Translations under genes and position numbers: made by a program
In this document: piece after piece, positions 1 to 5,554 of the stretch
Numbering within the stretch: position 1 is the first letter of the stretch
Layout: each line of letters begins with the position of its first letter
DNA from: Synergistaceae bacterium UBA4088
GTDB taxonomy: Bacteria > Synergistota > Synergistia > Synergistales > Thermovirgaceae
Length of the DNA stretch: 8,525 nucleotides
NCBI GenBank assembly: GCA_002382605.1
Contig: DFYG01000125.1
Coordinates: 1,999-10,523, forward strand
Direction of reading: 5' to 3'
The notes under the pieces: generated by a model
Told to the model about the DNA's origin: nothing
Database searches by the model: none
Seen by the model: the letters and a program-made list of their open reading frames with translations, nothing else

Positions 1-450
1 TTCGCCATGAGGCGTTCAGACAGCCACCTGGATTTCGATCTTGATCTCGCGAAGAGCGCATCCAACGATAATCCGGTTTTTTACGTTCAGTATGCGCATG
101 CCAGGATCCACAGCATATTCAGGGAAGCCGTTTCACGCGGAGTCGCCGTTCCAGGGCCTTTCCAGGCGGATCTTTCCCTCCTGCGGGAGCCAGAGGAGAT
201 CGCTCTCATAAAGAGGCTGTCGGCCTTTACGGAGGAAGTTGAAAAAGCGGCCACGGATCTGGCTCCCCACCGCATTGTGTATTATGCCTATGCCCTTGCC
301 GGGGATTTCCACTCGTTCTACAATTCTCACCGCGTTCTCGGGGTGGAGCCAGGTATCGAATCAGCCAGGTTGCTGCTATCCGAGGCCTCAAGGATCGTTC
401 TTGCGAATTCTCTATCTCTGCTTGGGATAAGCGCTCCGGAGCAGATGTAG
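1..450 (+). CDS. argS: Arginyl-tRNA synthetase, C-terminal part (5' end outside window)
   Basis: This is the last 149 residues of arginyl-tRNA synthetase, the cytoplasmic class I enzyme that charges tRNA-Arg with arginine. The reading frame is open to base 1, so the ATG at 7 is internal and the HIGH/KMSKS catalytic part lies upstream of the window. The visible start, MRRSDSHLDFDLDLA, followed by NPVFYVQYAHARIHSI, is the hallmark passage of bacterial ArgRS at the junction of the catalytic core and the all-helical DALR anticodon-binding domain. The rest (about residues 35-149, with HRIVYYAYALAGDFHSFYN) is that C-terminal domain, which ends normally. The TAG stop lies 2 nt before the next gene, so the two are probably co-transcribed. 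The identification is by recalled family motifs and is very secure. Confidence 0.95.
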   Translation, partial: FAMRRSDSHLDFDLDLAKSASNDNPVFYVQYAHARIHSIFREAVSRGVAVPGPFQADLSLLREPEEIALIKRLSAFTEEVEKAATDLAPHRIVYYAYALAGDFHSFYNSHRVLGVEPGIESARLLLSEASRIVLANSLSLLGISAPEQM

Positions 451-452
451 AA

Positions 453-758
453 ATGATCCGGCTTCGCTGGGTCGCGCTGATCGCGGCGGGATTGTGTTTC
501 CTGGCAATAGTCGGAACCGCGTATGTTCTGGAGCTCAGGAAGATAACCAGGCTTAGCTCCATAATTGACCGAAGGATGGACCAGCTCGTCGCAATGACCA
601 GGGACGTCCAGGTCCTTAAGGAAAAGATCATATTCTACAAAACCCCGGAAGGGGTAGCCAGGCTGGCAAGGGAACAGTTCAATTTAACCTTCCCCGGTGA
701 GATGATCTACCGTATCGAGATCGTTTCGGAAGACTCCTTGCCGCAGCCGATCCAGTAG
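453..758 (+). CDS. DivIC/FtsB-family septum formation protein
   Basis: This small bitopic membrane protein (101 aa) has the layout of the FtsB/DivIC family, which works with FtsL and FtsQ/DivIB in the divisome to activate septal peptidoglycan synthesis. Residues 1-6 are a short basic cytoplasmic tail (MIRLRW) and about 7-26 a single hydrophobic membrane segment. About 27-62 is a charged heptad-like stretch expected to be coiled coil. Residues 64-88 (KTPEGVARLAREQFNLTFPGE...) match the conserved family end, where a Y/P-E-x-x-AR-E pattern precedes a PGE motif. The length is typical. The ATG lies 2 nt after the argS stop; no strong Shine-Dalgarno is visible, so translation probably relies on coupling to argS. 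FtsB and DivIC cannot be told apart from sequence alone, so no symbol is given. Confidence 0.85.
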   Translation: MIRLRWVALIAAGLCFLAIVGTAYVLELRKITRLSSIIDRRMDQLVAMTRDVQVLKEKIIFYKTPEGVARLAREQFNLTFPGEMIYRIEIVSEDSLPQPIQ

Positions 759-766
759 CGTATAAT
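738..766 (+). promoter_or_regulatory. Sigma70-type promoter for the rpsF operon
   Basis: TTGCCG at 738-743 (4 of 6 to the -35 consensus) and a perfect TATAAT at 761-766 are separated by exactly 17 bp. Transcription would start near 773, leaving a leader of about 60 nt before rpsF. The -35 and spacer lie in the last codons of the upstream FtsB-like gene, and the -10 is 2 nt after its stop. This suits a strong housekeeping promoter for ribosomal protein genes. It is a sequence match only. Confidence 0.75.
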
Positions 767-780
767 GCTCTGCTGTATGT

Positions 781-802
781 CCCTGTCTCTCTGTACACAG
801 GG
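781..802 (+). promoter_or_regulatory. Possible leader hairpin upstream of rpsF
   Basis: CCCTGT (781-786) pairs with ACAGGG (797-802) around a 10-nt loop, within the untranslated leader between the promoter and the rpsF ribosome binding site. An alternative pairing of GTCTCT (785-790) with GGAGAC (801-806) is mutually exclusive with it. The S6:S18 complex is known to bind rpsF leaders in several phyla, but I could not recognise that motif here. The structure is short and may be chance. Confidence 0.3.
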
Positions 803-821
803 AGACCATAGTCCAAAGGGA

Positions 822-828
822 GGAGGTG
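822..828 (+). promoter_or_regulatory. Strong Shine-Dalgarno that sets the rpsF start
   Basis: GGAGGTG within AGGAGGTGA is a near-perfect anti-16S match, 6 nt before GTG 835. An in-frame GTG at 826 lies inside this site and so cannot be the start, and the ATG at 830 is out of frame. This fixes rpsF initiation at GTG 835. Confidence 0.8.
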
Positions 829-834
829 AATGAC

Positions 835-1119
835 GTGCGACAGTACGAGATGGTGACGATCTTCCAGGCAGATCTGGAGGATCACAAGATCGCTGTGGAG
901 GATATCGAAGGGGTCGTGCGCAACCTGGGAGGAGAGATCGGGAAGTCAAGTCCCTGGGGGAAAAGGCGTTTTGCCTATCCCATCCAGAAACAGACCGAAG
1001 GCTTTTACGCTTTACTTTCTTTCAGTCTGGATCCCGCTCAGGTCAGCGAACTGGAACGCTTGATCAAACTCAAGACCCAGGTTCTCCGGCACCTGGTTAT
1101 TGCACTTGACGAAGCCTAG
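835..1119 (+). CDS. rpsF: 30S ribosomal protein S6
   Basis: The 94-residue product is ribosomal protein S6, which binds the central domain of 16S rRNA as a heterodimer with S18 in the small-subunit platform. It begins MRQYEMVTIFQ, the canonical S6 start (M-R-x-Y-E), and carries the conserved GKRRFAYPIQKQTEGFY block (about residues 42-58) and the LERLIKLKTQVLRHLV helix (73-88). The length matches the ordinary bacterial form without an acidic C-terminal extension. The start is GTG 835, 6 nt after a strong GGAGGTG. A longer reading from GTG 826 would place the start within the Shine-Dalgarno and add three residues atypical of the family. ssb follows after 12 nt. The partner gene rpsR is two genes downstream, so S6 and S18 are made from one transcript. 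Confidence 0.96.
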   Translation: MRQYEMVTIFQADLEDHKIAVEDIEGVVRNLGGEIGKSSPWGKRRFAYPIQKQTEGFYALLSFSLDPAQVSELERLIKLKTQVLRHLVIALDEA

Positions 1120-1131
1120 GGAGTGATTCTT

Positions 1132-1617
1132 ATGGCCAGAGGATTCAACAAGGCTATGCTGATGGGTAATTTGGTTCGCGACCCGGAAGTCCGCTATACG
1201 ACATCGAAACAGGCCGTCGCCAAGTTCACCGTTGCCGTTAACCGCCAGTGGAAGAACAAGGACGGGGAATTGAAGGACCAGGTCGATTTCATCCCGGTCG
1301 TAGTATGGGGATCGCAAGGCGAGAACTGTGAGAGATATCTCCGAAAAGGCAGTCCCGTGTTCGTAGAAGGCAGGATCCAGGTCCGGAGCTACGAGGCAAC
1401 CACTGGAGAACGCCGCTGGGTTACAGAGATAATCGCACAGGACGTAACATTCCTCGGGACACGAAAAGAGAGCGACGGTTTCTCTTCCAGTGAAGCGGAC
1501 CAGGCTCCGCGGGGTGGAAGCCTGAGGGAAAAAGGTTTCGGGGACGAGTTCGTTATGGACATTTCAGAAGTTGATGGTGCTAAAGACGAAGGGGAAGACG
1601 CAGACATCCCCTTTTAG
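1132..1617 (+). CDS. ssb: Single-stranded DNA-binding protein
   Basis: This 161-residue SSB coats single-stranded DNA at replication forks and repair sites and recruits partner proteins through its C-terminal tip. Residues 1 to about 108 form the OB fold, beginning MARGFNKAMLMGNLVRDPEVRYT and continuing through the VDFIPVVVWG strand with its conserved tryptophan (W59) and the ERYLRKGSPVFVEGR segment. Residues about 110-155 form a disordered acidic tail, somewhat short and not Gln/Pro-rich. The protein ends in the acidic tip DADIPF (156-161), the partner-binding peptide. I chose ATG 1132 because the GGGAG of 1119-1123 sits 8 nt upstream and MARG is the family start; the in-frame GTG 1123 overlaps that ribosome binding site. 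Its position between rpsF and rpsR is a widely conserved arrangement. Confidence 0.96.
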   Translation: MARGFNKAMLMGNLVRDPEVRYTTSKQAVAKFTVAVNRQWKNKDGELKDQVDFIPVVVWGSQGENCERYLRKGSPVFVEGRIQVRSYEATTGERRWVTEIIAQDVTFLGTRKESDGFSSSEADQAPRGGSLREKGFGDEFVMDISEVDGAKDEGEDADIPF

Positions 1618-1620
1618 GTC

Positions 1621-1652
1621 CGGGCAGGTGATCTGCCCGAAAGGAGGATCAC
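1621..1652 (+). promoter_or_regulatory. Intercistronic hairpin, possible pseudoknot, over the rpsR ribosome binding site
   Basis: CGGGCAG (1621-1627) and CTGCCCG (1633-1639) form a perfect 7-bp stem with the 5-nt loop GTGAT (1628-1632). The bases ATCAC (1648-1652), just after the rpsR Shine-Dalgarno AAAGGAGG (1640-1647), are the exact complement of that loop. The RNA could thus form a pseudoknot or an alternative 6-bp helix (GTGATC 1628-1633 with GATCAC 1647-1652) enclosing the ribosome binding site. There is no T-tract, so it is not a terminator. A regulatory role, for example feedback by S18 or S6:S18, is inference. Confidence 0.5.
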
Positions 1653-1653
1653 A

Positions 1654-1914
1654 ATGGCATTTCCGCCTCGTACTGCTGCTGCAAACGGAAACAAGCGGAA
1701 CAAGAGGAGAAAACCCAAGGTTTGCCAGTTTTGTGTCGACAAGGTCCAGCATGTAGAGTACAAGGAAGTCGACAAGCTCAAGAAATTTATCAGTGAGCGT
1801 GGCAAGATAGTACCGAGAAGGGTCACTGGAAATTGCGCAAAACACCAGAGGCAGCTCACGGAAGCTATCAAGCGGGTCCGTTATCTGGCGCTTCTTCCTT
1901 ACAGCGCCGAGTAG
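1654..1914 (+). CDS. rpsR: 30S ribosomal protein S18, zinc-binding (C+) type
   Basis: The 86-residue product is ribosomal protein S18, which pairs with S6 on the 30S platform. After a basic N-terminal tail (about 1-22, rich in Lys, Arg and Asn) come C24-x-x-C27 and C61-x-x-H64, the four-ligand pattern of the zinc-binding form of S18; many bacteria have lost these residues. The core reads [21 protein letters not shown] (about 39-59), then [21 protein letters not shown], the conserved rRNA-contact end. The ATG is preceded by AAGGAGG, 6-7 nt upstream, and a hairpin precedes that. It is followed by a strong GC hairpin that probably stops most transcripts after this gene, so rpsF-ssb-rpsR may be the main mRNA. 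Confidence 0.96.
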   Translation: MAFPPRTAAANGNKRNKRRKPKVCQFCVDKVQHVEYKEVDKLKKFISERGKIVPRRVTGNCAKHQRQLTEAIKRVRYLALLPYSAE

Positions 1915-1935
1915 GGATCTCGCTTTAATGTTTTC

Positions 1936-1970
1936 CCGGGGGGAGAGGCCTTGGCTTCTCCCCCCGGTTT
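1936..1970 (+). terminator. Strong GC hairpin: terminator or attenuator after rpsR
   Basis: CCGGGGGGAGA (1936-1946) pairs with TCTCCCCCCGG (1957-1967). The stem extends by G47-T56 and G48-C55 to 13 bp around a 6-nt loop. It is followed by TTTATT, a short imperfect U-tract. The stability and the position 22 nt after the rpsR stop suggest intrinsic termination. The Shine-Dalgarno of the next gene (about 1975-1980) starts right after it and no new promoter is visible, so partial read-through (attenuation) is likely. Confidence 0.7.
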
Positions 1971-1986
1971 ATTCAGGAGGTCTGAG

Positions 1987-2946
1987 ATGGACAGGACGCG
2001 GGAACTGGTTGAATCTTCTCTTCTTGTCGCCCTGGCGGCGGCTTTATTCCTTGCCGGTCACTTTCTACCGCTTGTCGGGATGGCATTCTCCCTGGTATGC
2101 CCTGCCCCGCTGGTTGTCCTGGGTTTAAGGCACAGCCTGGGAAGATCCGTCCTTGGTGTCGCTGTGGCGACTTTCATAATTGCGGCGTTCACCGGGGTGA
2201 TCGGAGCGCTGTTCTTCTGTTTTGGGTTCGGCTTCCTCGGCATCGCCCTTGGAGCTTTTGGCAGGCGTTTTGACAAAGCGGTCGACATCCTGCTTTACGG
2301 AATTCTCGTATCCCTGGGCAGCAAACTGCTGCTCATGGCGATAACGGTTAAAATTACAGGCATAAACCCCTTTGCCCTGGATGAGTCGCAAATACTCCCA
2401 ATGATGGATAAGATCGGTTCAATATATTCAAGCATGGGGATGCCTGAAGCGGCAGTATCGTCGGCAACCGAACAGATGCGGGCAGCCCTGGGCCTTATCC
2501 CGCTCATCTTTCCGGCTCTGCTCGTCATGGCGGCGACAGTCGACTGCTTTTTGAGTTATATTGTCAGCGGAGTGGTTCTGAAGAGGCTTGGGAAACAAAA
2601 ACTACCCGCCGTTCCCGGGTTCAGTTACTGGAGGTTCCCGAAAAGCCTCTTCTGGGCTCTTCTGGCATCCATCGCCCTGCACCTGGCCGGTTCATACTAC
2701 CCCGGCCTGGCCGTATTGCAGCGGGCAGGACTGAATCTGCGTCTTCTTGTAACCGTGCTCTTCTTTATCCAGGGCCTGGCTGTGACCTGGAATTTCATGC
2801 AGGCCAGAGGACTTGGACGTATAGTGAGAGTTCTTGTGACCGGTCTTGTATTTCTTGTTCCTTTCATTGCACAGATCGTTCTTCTATTGGGTATCATAGA
2901 TATGTGGTTTGATCTGCGTTCCAGGATCCGGGGGGGGATATCATGA
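1987..2946 (+). CDS. DUF2232 (YybS-type) polytopic membrane protein
   Basis: This 319-residue integral membrane protein is of unknown biochemical function. I assign it to the DUF2232/YybS family from its position between rpsR and rplI, its length, the all-membrane layout and the conserved end GIIDMWFDLRSR. Hydrophobic segments lie near residues 11-30, 33-47, 53-70, 72-90, 99-120, 168-197, 220-240, 250-268 and 280-305. A more polar loop falls at about 125-165. An amphipathic stretch with a YWRFPK motif (about 214-219) precedes the last helices, a feature I recall from the family. The start is ATG 1987, preceded by AGGAGG 6 nt upstream; the reading frame is open further 5' but those codons pass through the hairpin. 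The stop overlaps the rplI start by ATGA. Family members have some resemblance to ECF-transporter S components, but the substrate is unknown. Confidence 0.75.
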   Translation: MDRTRELVESSLLVALAAALFLAGHFLPLVGMAFSLVCPAPLVVLGLRHSLGRSVLGVAVATFIIAAFTGVIGALFFCFGFGFLGIALGAFGRRFDKAVDILLYGILVSLGSKLLLMAITVKITGINPFALDESQILPMMDKIGSIYSSMGMPEAAVSSATEQMRAALGLIPLIFPALLVMAATVDCFLSYIVSGVVLKRLGKQKLPAVPGFSYWRFPKSLFWALLASIALHLAGSYYPGLAVLQRAGLNLRLLVTVLFFIQGLAVTWNFMQARGLGRIVRVLVTGLVFLVPFIAQIVLLLGIIDMWFDLRSRIRGGIS

Positions 2947-3398
2947 AAGTAATTCTTTTGTGCGATGTTTCGAAACTGGGAAGCAAGGGCGACCTGATAG
3001 ATGTTGCAGAGGGGTACGGAAGGAATTTCCTGGTTCCCAGAAAGATGGCTGAAGAGGCCACCAGGGAGAAGCTTGAAGAGTGGCAGCAACGCCAGAAGGC
3101 AAGGGAGAACAGGGCCCGGCGCGAAGAACAGGAATCCCTTGCCAACAGGGATCATCTGCAGGGGAAACAGGTGATCCTGAAGGCCACCGCGGGGGAGAAG
3201 GGCAAGCTCTTCGGGAGTGTGACGGTCGCACAGATCGCGGAACAGCTGCATTCCCGTTTTGGAGTGAAGATCGATAAAAAGGAGATAAAACTCTCAACCC
3301 AGATCAAGGAGGTGGGTTCATATTCATTTTCCGTCCGCCTCCACCCGGGTGTAGAGGCCGAAATGACGGTCCTTGTGGAGGCCGAAAAACGTGAGTGA
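2943..3398 (+). CDS. rplI: 50S ribosomal protein L9
   Basis: The 151-residue product is ribosomal protein L9, which binds domain V of 23S rRNA near the L1 stalk and helps maintain reading frame. The N-domain (about 1-45) has MKVILLCDVSKLGSKGDLIDVAEGYGRNFLVPR, close to the family signature G-x-x-G-x4-V-x2-G-Y-x2-N-F-L. Residues about 41-75 are a long highly charged helix linking the two globular domains (REKLEEWQQRQKARENRARREEQ). The C-domain (about 77-151) includes GKLFGSVTVAQIAEQL and ends in an SVRLHPGVEAEMTVLV strand. Its ATG overlaps the TGA of the DUF2232 gene (ATGA), and its end overlaps dnaB by 8 nt, so all three are translationally coupled. The GdpP phosphodiesterase gene that often sits beside rplI in Firmicutes is absent here. 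Confidence 0.95.
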   Translation: MKVILLCDVSKLGSKGDLIDVAEGYGRNFLVPRKMAEEATREKLEEWQQRQKARENRARREEQESLANRDHLQGKQVILKATAGEKGKLFGSVTVAQIAEQLHSRFGVKIDKKEIKLSTQIKEVGSYSFSVRLHPGVEAEMTVLVEAEKRE

Positions 3399-4740
3399 TC
3401 AGCTGTTCGAGAGGATCCCTCCTCACAGCATTGAAGCCGAAAGGGCCGTCCTGGGGGACTGCCTTCTTGATGAAGATGCCCTGGTCATTACTCTGGACTA
3501 CCTCCTTCCCGATGATTTCTACGACGGAAGCCACAGGAAGGCCTTCAGTGTCATGCGAGAAATGGCAGAAAAGGGCAAACCGGTGGACCCTCTGACCTTC
3601 CTGGAAGAACTTTCTCGCAGGAACCTGTCGGAAACACTTGGCGGGCAGGCTTTCATCGCCGGATTTGTCGAATCCGTCCCCACAACTGCCAATGTTGAAT
3701 ATCATGTTCGCATCGTCAGGGAGAAGTCGGTCCACAGGAGATTGATCCAGGTCGGGGCTGAGATCGCCAGGCTCGGTTATTCGGAAGAACGGGAACTCGA
3801 GGAGGTTCTGGATGAGGCAGAAAGGTCCGTCTTTGAGATATCCCAGCGAGGCAATCAGGTCCCATACCGCAGGGTGGGCGATGTTCTCGGTCCCACCTTC
3901 CGCAGCATAGAGGAGAAGTTCCACTCTCCTGACAGTTCGGTGACCGGTGTCCCAAGCGGTTTCAGCGACTTTGAACGCCTCACGGGTGGCTTCCAGCCGG
4001 GGAGTCTGAACATCATCGCGGCAAGGCCTTCGATGGGCAAGACCGCACTTGCGCTGGATATGGCCATGTTCGCCTCGGTAGAGAGAGGTATTCCCGTTCT
4101 GATGTTCAGCCTTGAGATGGGTTCGGAACAGCTTGTCCAGAGGATGCTCGGATCGAGGGCCAGGGTCAATGTCCACGACCTGAGGACCGGGATGTTCCAT
4201 GAGAGCGCATGGGAAAAACTTGCCAAGGCCGCGGGTGATCTCTCAAAAGCTCCCTTCTACATCGACGACAGTTCAGTCCTTTCCACCCTCGAACTGAGGG
4301 CCAGATGCAGGCGTTTCAAATCACAGGTGTTGAAAGCAGGCACGGGACTGATCGTAGTAGACTACCTCCAGCTGATGCAGTTTTCCCGGAGGATAGAGAG
4401 CAAGCAGCAGGAGGTCGCCGAGATATCGAGGTCTCTGAAAGCGATCGCTCGCGAACTGGAGGTCCCGGTCATTGCACTTTCACAGCTTTCGAGAGCGGTC
4501 GAGTCGCGAACCGAAAAACGCCCCCAGCTTTCCGACCTCAGGGACAGCGGGGCTATTGAGCAGGACGCGGACCTTGTAGTCCTTCTATACAGATCAGGAT
4601 ATTATGAGTCCGCCCAGGAGGAGAGCGACACCTCTGCGGATATCATAATTGCGAAACACAGGAATGGACCTACCGGCACGGTGAAACTGACGTTCTTCAA
4701 AGAGCACGCCAGATTTGCAAACCAGGCCTGGTCTAACTGA
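3391..4740 (+). CDS. dnaB: Replicative DNA helicase DnaB
   Basis: This 449-residue protein is the ring-shaped hexameric 5'-3' helicase that unwinds DNA at the replication fork and carries primase. It has the N-terminal DnaB domain (about 5-110, beginning IPPHSIEAERAVLG), a linker helix (about 130-155) and the RecA-like ATPase domain (about 180-449). In the latter are Walker A ARPSMGKTA (211-219), Walker B VVDYLQL (322-328), the SQLSRAVESR loop, the DLRDSGAIEQDADLV segment, and KHRNGPTG (422-429), which holds the arginine finger. No intein interrupts the Walker motif. I place the start at GTG 3391, giving MSDQLFERIPPHS, with GGAGG 9 nt upstream inside rplI; an in-frame TTG at 3373 lacks a ribosome binding site. 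The start overlaps the rplI end by 8 nt. Identity is secure; the start is fairly sure. Confidence 0.96.
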   Translation: MSDQLFERIPPHSIEAERAVLGDCLLDEDALVITLDYLLPDDFYDGSHRKAFSVMREMAEKGKPVDPLTFLEELSRRNLSETLGGQAFIAGFVESVPTTANVEYHVRIVREKSVHRRLIQVGAEIARLGYSEERELEEVLDEAERSVFEISQRGNQVPYRRVGDVLGPTFRSIEEKFHSPDSSVTGVPSGFSDFERLTGGFQPGSLNIIAARPSMGKTALALDMAMFASVERGIPVLMFSLEMGSEQLVQRMLGSRARVNVHDLRTGMFHESAWEKLAKAAGDLSKAPFYIDDSSVLSTLELRARCRRFKSQVLKAGTGLIVVDYLQLMQFSRRIESKQQEVAEISRSLKAIARELEVPVIALSQLSRAVESRTEKRPQLSDLRDSGAIEQDADLVVLLYRSGYYESAQEESDTSADIIIAKHRNGPTGTVKLTFFKEHARFANQAWSN

Positions 4741-4765
4741 AAAACCGGGACGAAAGAGGCGCTTT

Positions 4766-5554
4766 GTGGATTTCAAGGGACTGTTAAGAGTCAGACCGGA
4801 GATGATAGACAGGGACCCCTGCCAGCCCAGGAGGATTTTTGATACCTCCTCACTTGAAGCCCTTGCCCGCTCCATTTCAGAGGTCGGGCTTCTTCAGCCT
4901 TTGCTTGTTTTCAAGGATCAGGAGAGGTACAGACTTCTGGCGGGAGAAAGAAGGCTTATAGCTGCGATGATGGCCGGGCTCCAAGAATTGCCGGTCGTTA
5001 TTGTCGAGCCCGACCCGGCTATGGATTCGGTCATTGCTATGGTCGAAAATATCCACCGCAAGGATCTGACGGCGCTTGAACAGGCAAGAGCAGTCTCAGG
5101 TATCATGGAAGAGACCGGCTGGACCCAGGCCGAGACTGGAAAAAGGGTAGGACTATCCCAACCCTCCATAGCCAACAAGATGCGCCTTCTGGATCTTGAT
5201 GAGAAGGTCCAGGACCTGGTCCTCGAGGGGCGTATCGGCGAGCGCCATGCCAGGGCGCTGATCGGGCTTTCTTCTGAAACTCAGTACGAACTGGCCGAAC
5301 GAGCCTCCCGCGAAGGTCTTTCGGCCAGAATAGTCGAGAAACTGGCCCGTCCCCTGAAGAAAAATAAAAAGAACGGCCGATCGGCAGCCTGGACGACCCC
5401 GCTGGAAAAAGCCATACTGGCGGACATTTCCGAAGCCGTACAGCATAAGAGAGAGCAGGGTTTAAGCGTCAAAATGAAGGTCAGGTCAGTTGGGAAACGG
5501 GAGAGGAAACTGGAGATACTTGTCACGATCGACTGTGAAGAGGCTGGACCATGA
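4766..5554 (+). CDS. ParB/Noc-family DNA-binding protein (chromosome partition or nucleoid occlusion)
   Basis: This 262-residue protein has the full ParB/Spo0J/Noc plan. The N-terminal CTP-binding ParB domain spans about 8-105, with DPCQPRRIFD, YRLLAGERRLIAA (the GERR nucleotide-binding box) and ENIHRKDLTALEQA. A helix-turn-helix follows at about 115-150 (WTQAETGKRVGLSQPSIANKMRLL), then the GRIGERHARALIGL helix, and finally a Lys-rich linker and a C-terminal dimerisation region (about 205-258, ending KLEILVTID). Such proteins load at parS- or NBS-type sites and slide as CTP-dependent clamps. No parA lies beside it, so it may be a Noc-like or second ParB; I cannot decide from sequence. I prefer GTG 4766, with AAAGAGG 6 nt upstream. 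An in-frame TTG at 4715 would overlap dnaB by 26 nt and add 17 basic residues. The stop overlaps the next start as ATGA. Family secure, subtype and start uncertain. Confidence 0.85.
   Translation: MDFKGLLRVRPEMIDRDPCQPRRIFDTSSLEALARSISEVGLLQPLLVFKDQERYRLLAGERRLIAAMMAGLQELPVVIVEPDPAMDSVIAMVENIHRKDLTALEQARAVSGIMEETGWTQAETGKRVGLSQPSIANKMRLLDLDEKVQDLVLEGRIGERHARALIGLSSETQYELAERASREGLSARIVEKLARPLKKNKKNGRSAAWTTPLEKAILADISEAVQHKREQGLSVKMKVRSVGKRERKLEILVTIDCEEAGP

Noticed and set aside
3304..4200. Long (298-codon) minus-strand open frame opposite dnaB
   Set aside because: It lies wholly within the dnaB/rplI coding region, its translation resembles no family, and high G+C codon use readily creates such antisense frames.
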